Of a DNA stretch of 41,250 nt, positions 41,103-41,250 are shown piece by piece (positions within the stretch are counted from its first letter, which is position 1; each line of letters begins with the position of its first letter). The stretch is taken from the NCBI GenBank assembly GCA_025963875.1, contig JAOPZY010000135.1, positions 1 through 41,250 of the forward strand. The letters are read 5' to 3'. Position numbers and translations under genes: made by a program. The notes under the pieces were generated by a model. The model had not been told where the DNA came from. It was given only the letters and a program-made list of their open reading frames with translations, and made no database searches. The DNA comes from Actinomycetota bacterium. GTDB taxonomy: Bacteria > Actinomycetota > CADDZG01 > JAHWKV01 > JAOPZY01.

Positions 41103-41250
41103 TCAGCGGGCTGCTGCTCCCCCCTGGACCCCCCTGTAGACCCTCGGCACACGGGCGCCGATGCCGCAGACGACTTCGTAGGGGATCGTGCCGAGTGCGT
41201 CGGCGACCTCCTGGGCGGTGATCGCCTCGGCCCCCTGGGTGCCGAGCATG
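41103..41250 (-). CDS. alr: Alanine racemase, C-terminal end (partial)
   Basis: The last 49 codons of a PLP-dependent alanine racemase, which makes D-alanine for peptidoglycan. The segment reads [24 protein letters not shown] then [12 protein letters not shown], the conserved C-terminal block. A short Gly/Ala/Arg tail ends at TGA. The N-terminal PLP domain lies beyond the window. Its place upstream of tsaE-tsaD matches the common actinobacterial order. Confidence 0.88.
   Translation of the reverse strand, partial: MLGTQGAEAITAQEVADALGTIPYEVVCGIGARVPRVYRGVQGGAAAR

Noticed and set aside
40904-41152. 82-codon minus-strand frame near the window end
   Set aside because: It lies mostly in non-coding sequence and is out of frame with the recognisable alanine racemase C-terminus.
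1-41250. CRISPR arrays, transposases, integrases, rRNA
   Set aside because: Looked for on both strands; no regularly spaced repeats, no DDE or recombinase motifs and no rRNA segments were seen.

Overview
The window is high-GC bacterial chromosome, best explained as an actinomycetote. The main evidence is gene order. Two blocks match what is known from Streptomyces and Mycobacterium: pcrA / sucC / sucD / purN / purH / folD / mdh-idh, and alr / tsaE / tsaB / rimI / tsaD / groES with guaB3 and guaA nearby. GTG and TTG starts, 1-8 nt gene overlaps, and a perfect CIRCE operator before groES fit as well. The class cannot be fixed from sequence alone; a deep lineage such as Acidimicrobiia is possible but unproven.

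Layout. (1) 1-8.7 kb, plus strand: the end of a membrane-anchored protein, a secreted CAP-domain protein, then a Flp/Tad (type IVb) pilus locus: pilin, CpaB, CpaE/TadZ with an unusually long tail, TadA, TadB, TadC, second pilin. (2) 8.8-11.8 kb: a two-gene ABC exporter, convergent with an MFS transporter; a 49-bp perfect-armed hairpin lies between their 3' ends. (3) 11.9-17.2 kb, plus strand: a tightly packed run of a replication-relaxation-like winged-helix protein, a HerA/TraG-like ATPase, an M48 membrane protease and a DUF2269 membrane protein, followed by a nucleotide-sugar dehydrogenase and a methyltransferase. (4) 17.2-29.7 kb, minus strand: TCA and purine/C1 genes (mdh, idh, a small zinc-finger protein, folD, purH, purN, sucD, an Asp-box propeller protein, sucC, a B12-binding domain protein), then pcrA and a WD40 propeller. 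(5) 29.7-32.1 kb: an NmrA-like reductase and a SnoaL-like protein divergent from an AraC-type regulator, looking like an acquired cassette. (6) 32.1-41.25 kb: guaA and guaB3, a 4-TM protein, an M23 peptidase, groES, tsaD-rimI-tsaB-tsaE, family-4 uracil-DNA glycosylase, and the end of alr.

The genes work as modules. The Tad genes assemble a surface pilus; both pilins carry a matched pair of cysteines. The minus-strand block links TCA flux (idh, mdh, sucCD, a methylmalonyl-CoA-mutase-type B12 domain) to purine synthesis (purN, purH, guaB3, guaA) through the folate enzyme folD. The tsaBDE set makes the t6A modification of tRNA.

The most unusual signals are: a 21-bp sequence present identically three times, about 11-12 kb apart and always in the same orientation; the replication-relaxation / HerA-like ATPase / M48 / DUF2269 cluster, which carries one of those copies just upstream; a five-Asp-box propeller gene translationally coupled to sucC inside the sucCD operon; and a 98-nt, roughly 31-bp hairpin between the M23 peptidase and groES. 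No tRNA, rRNA, CRISPR array, transposase or integrase was seen.
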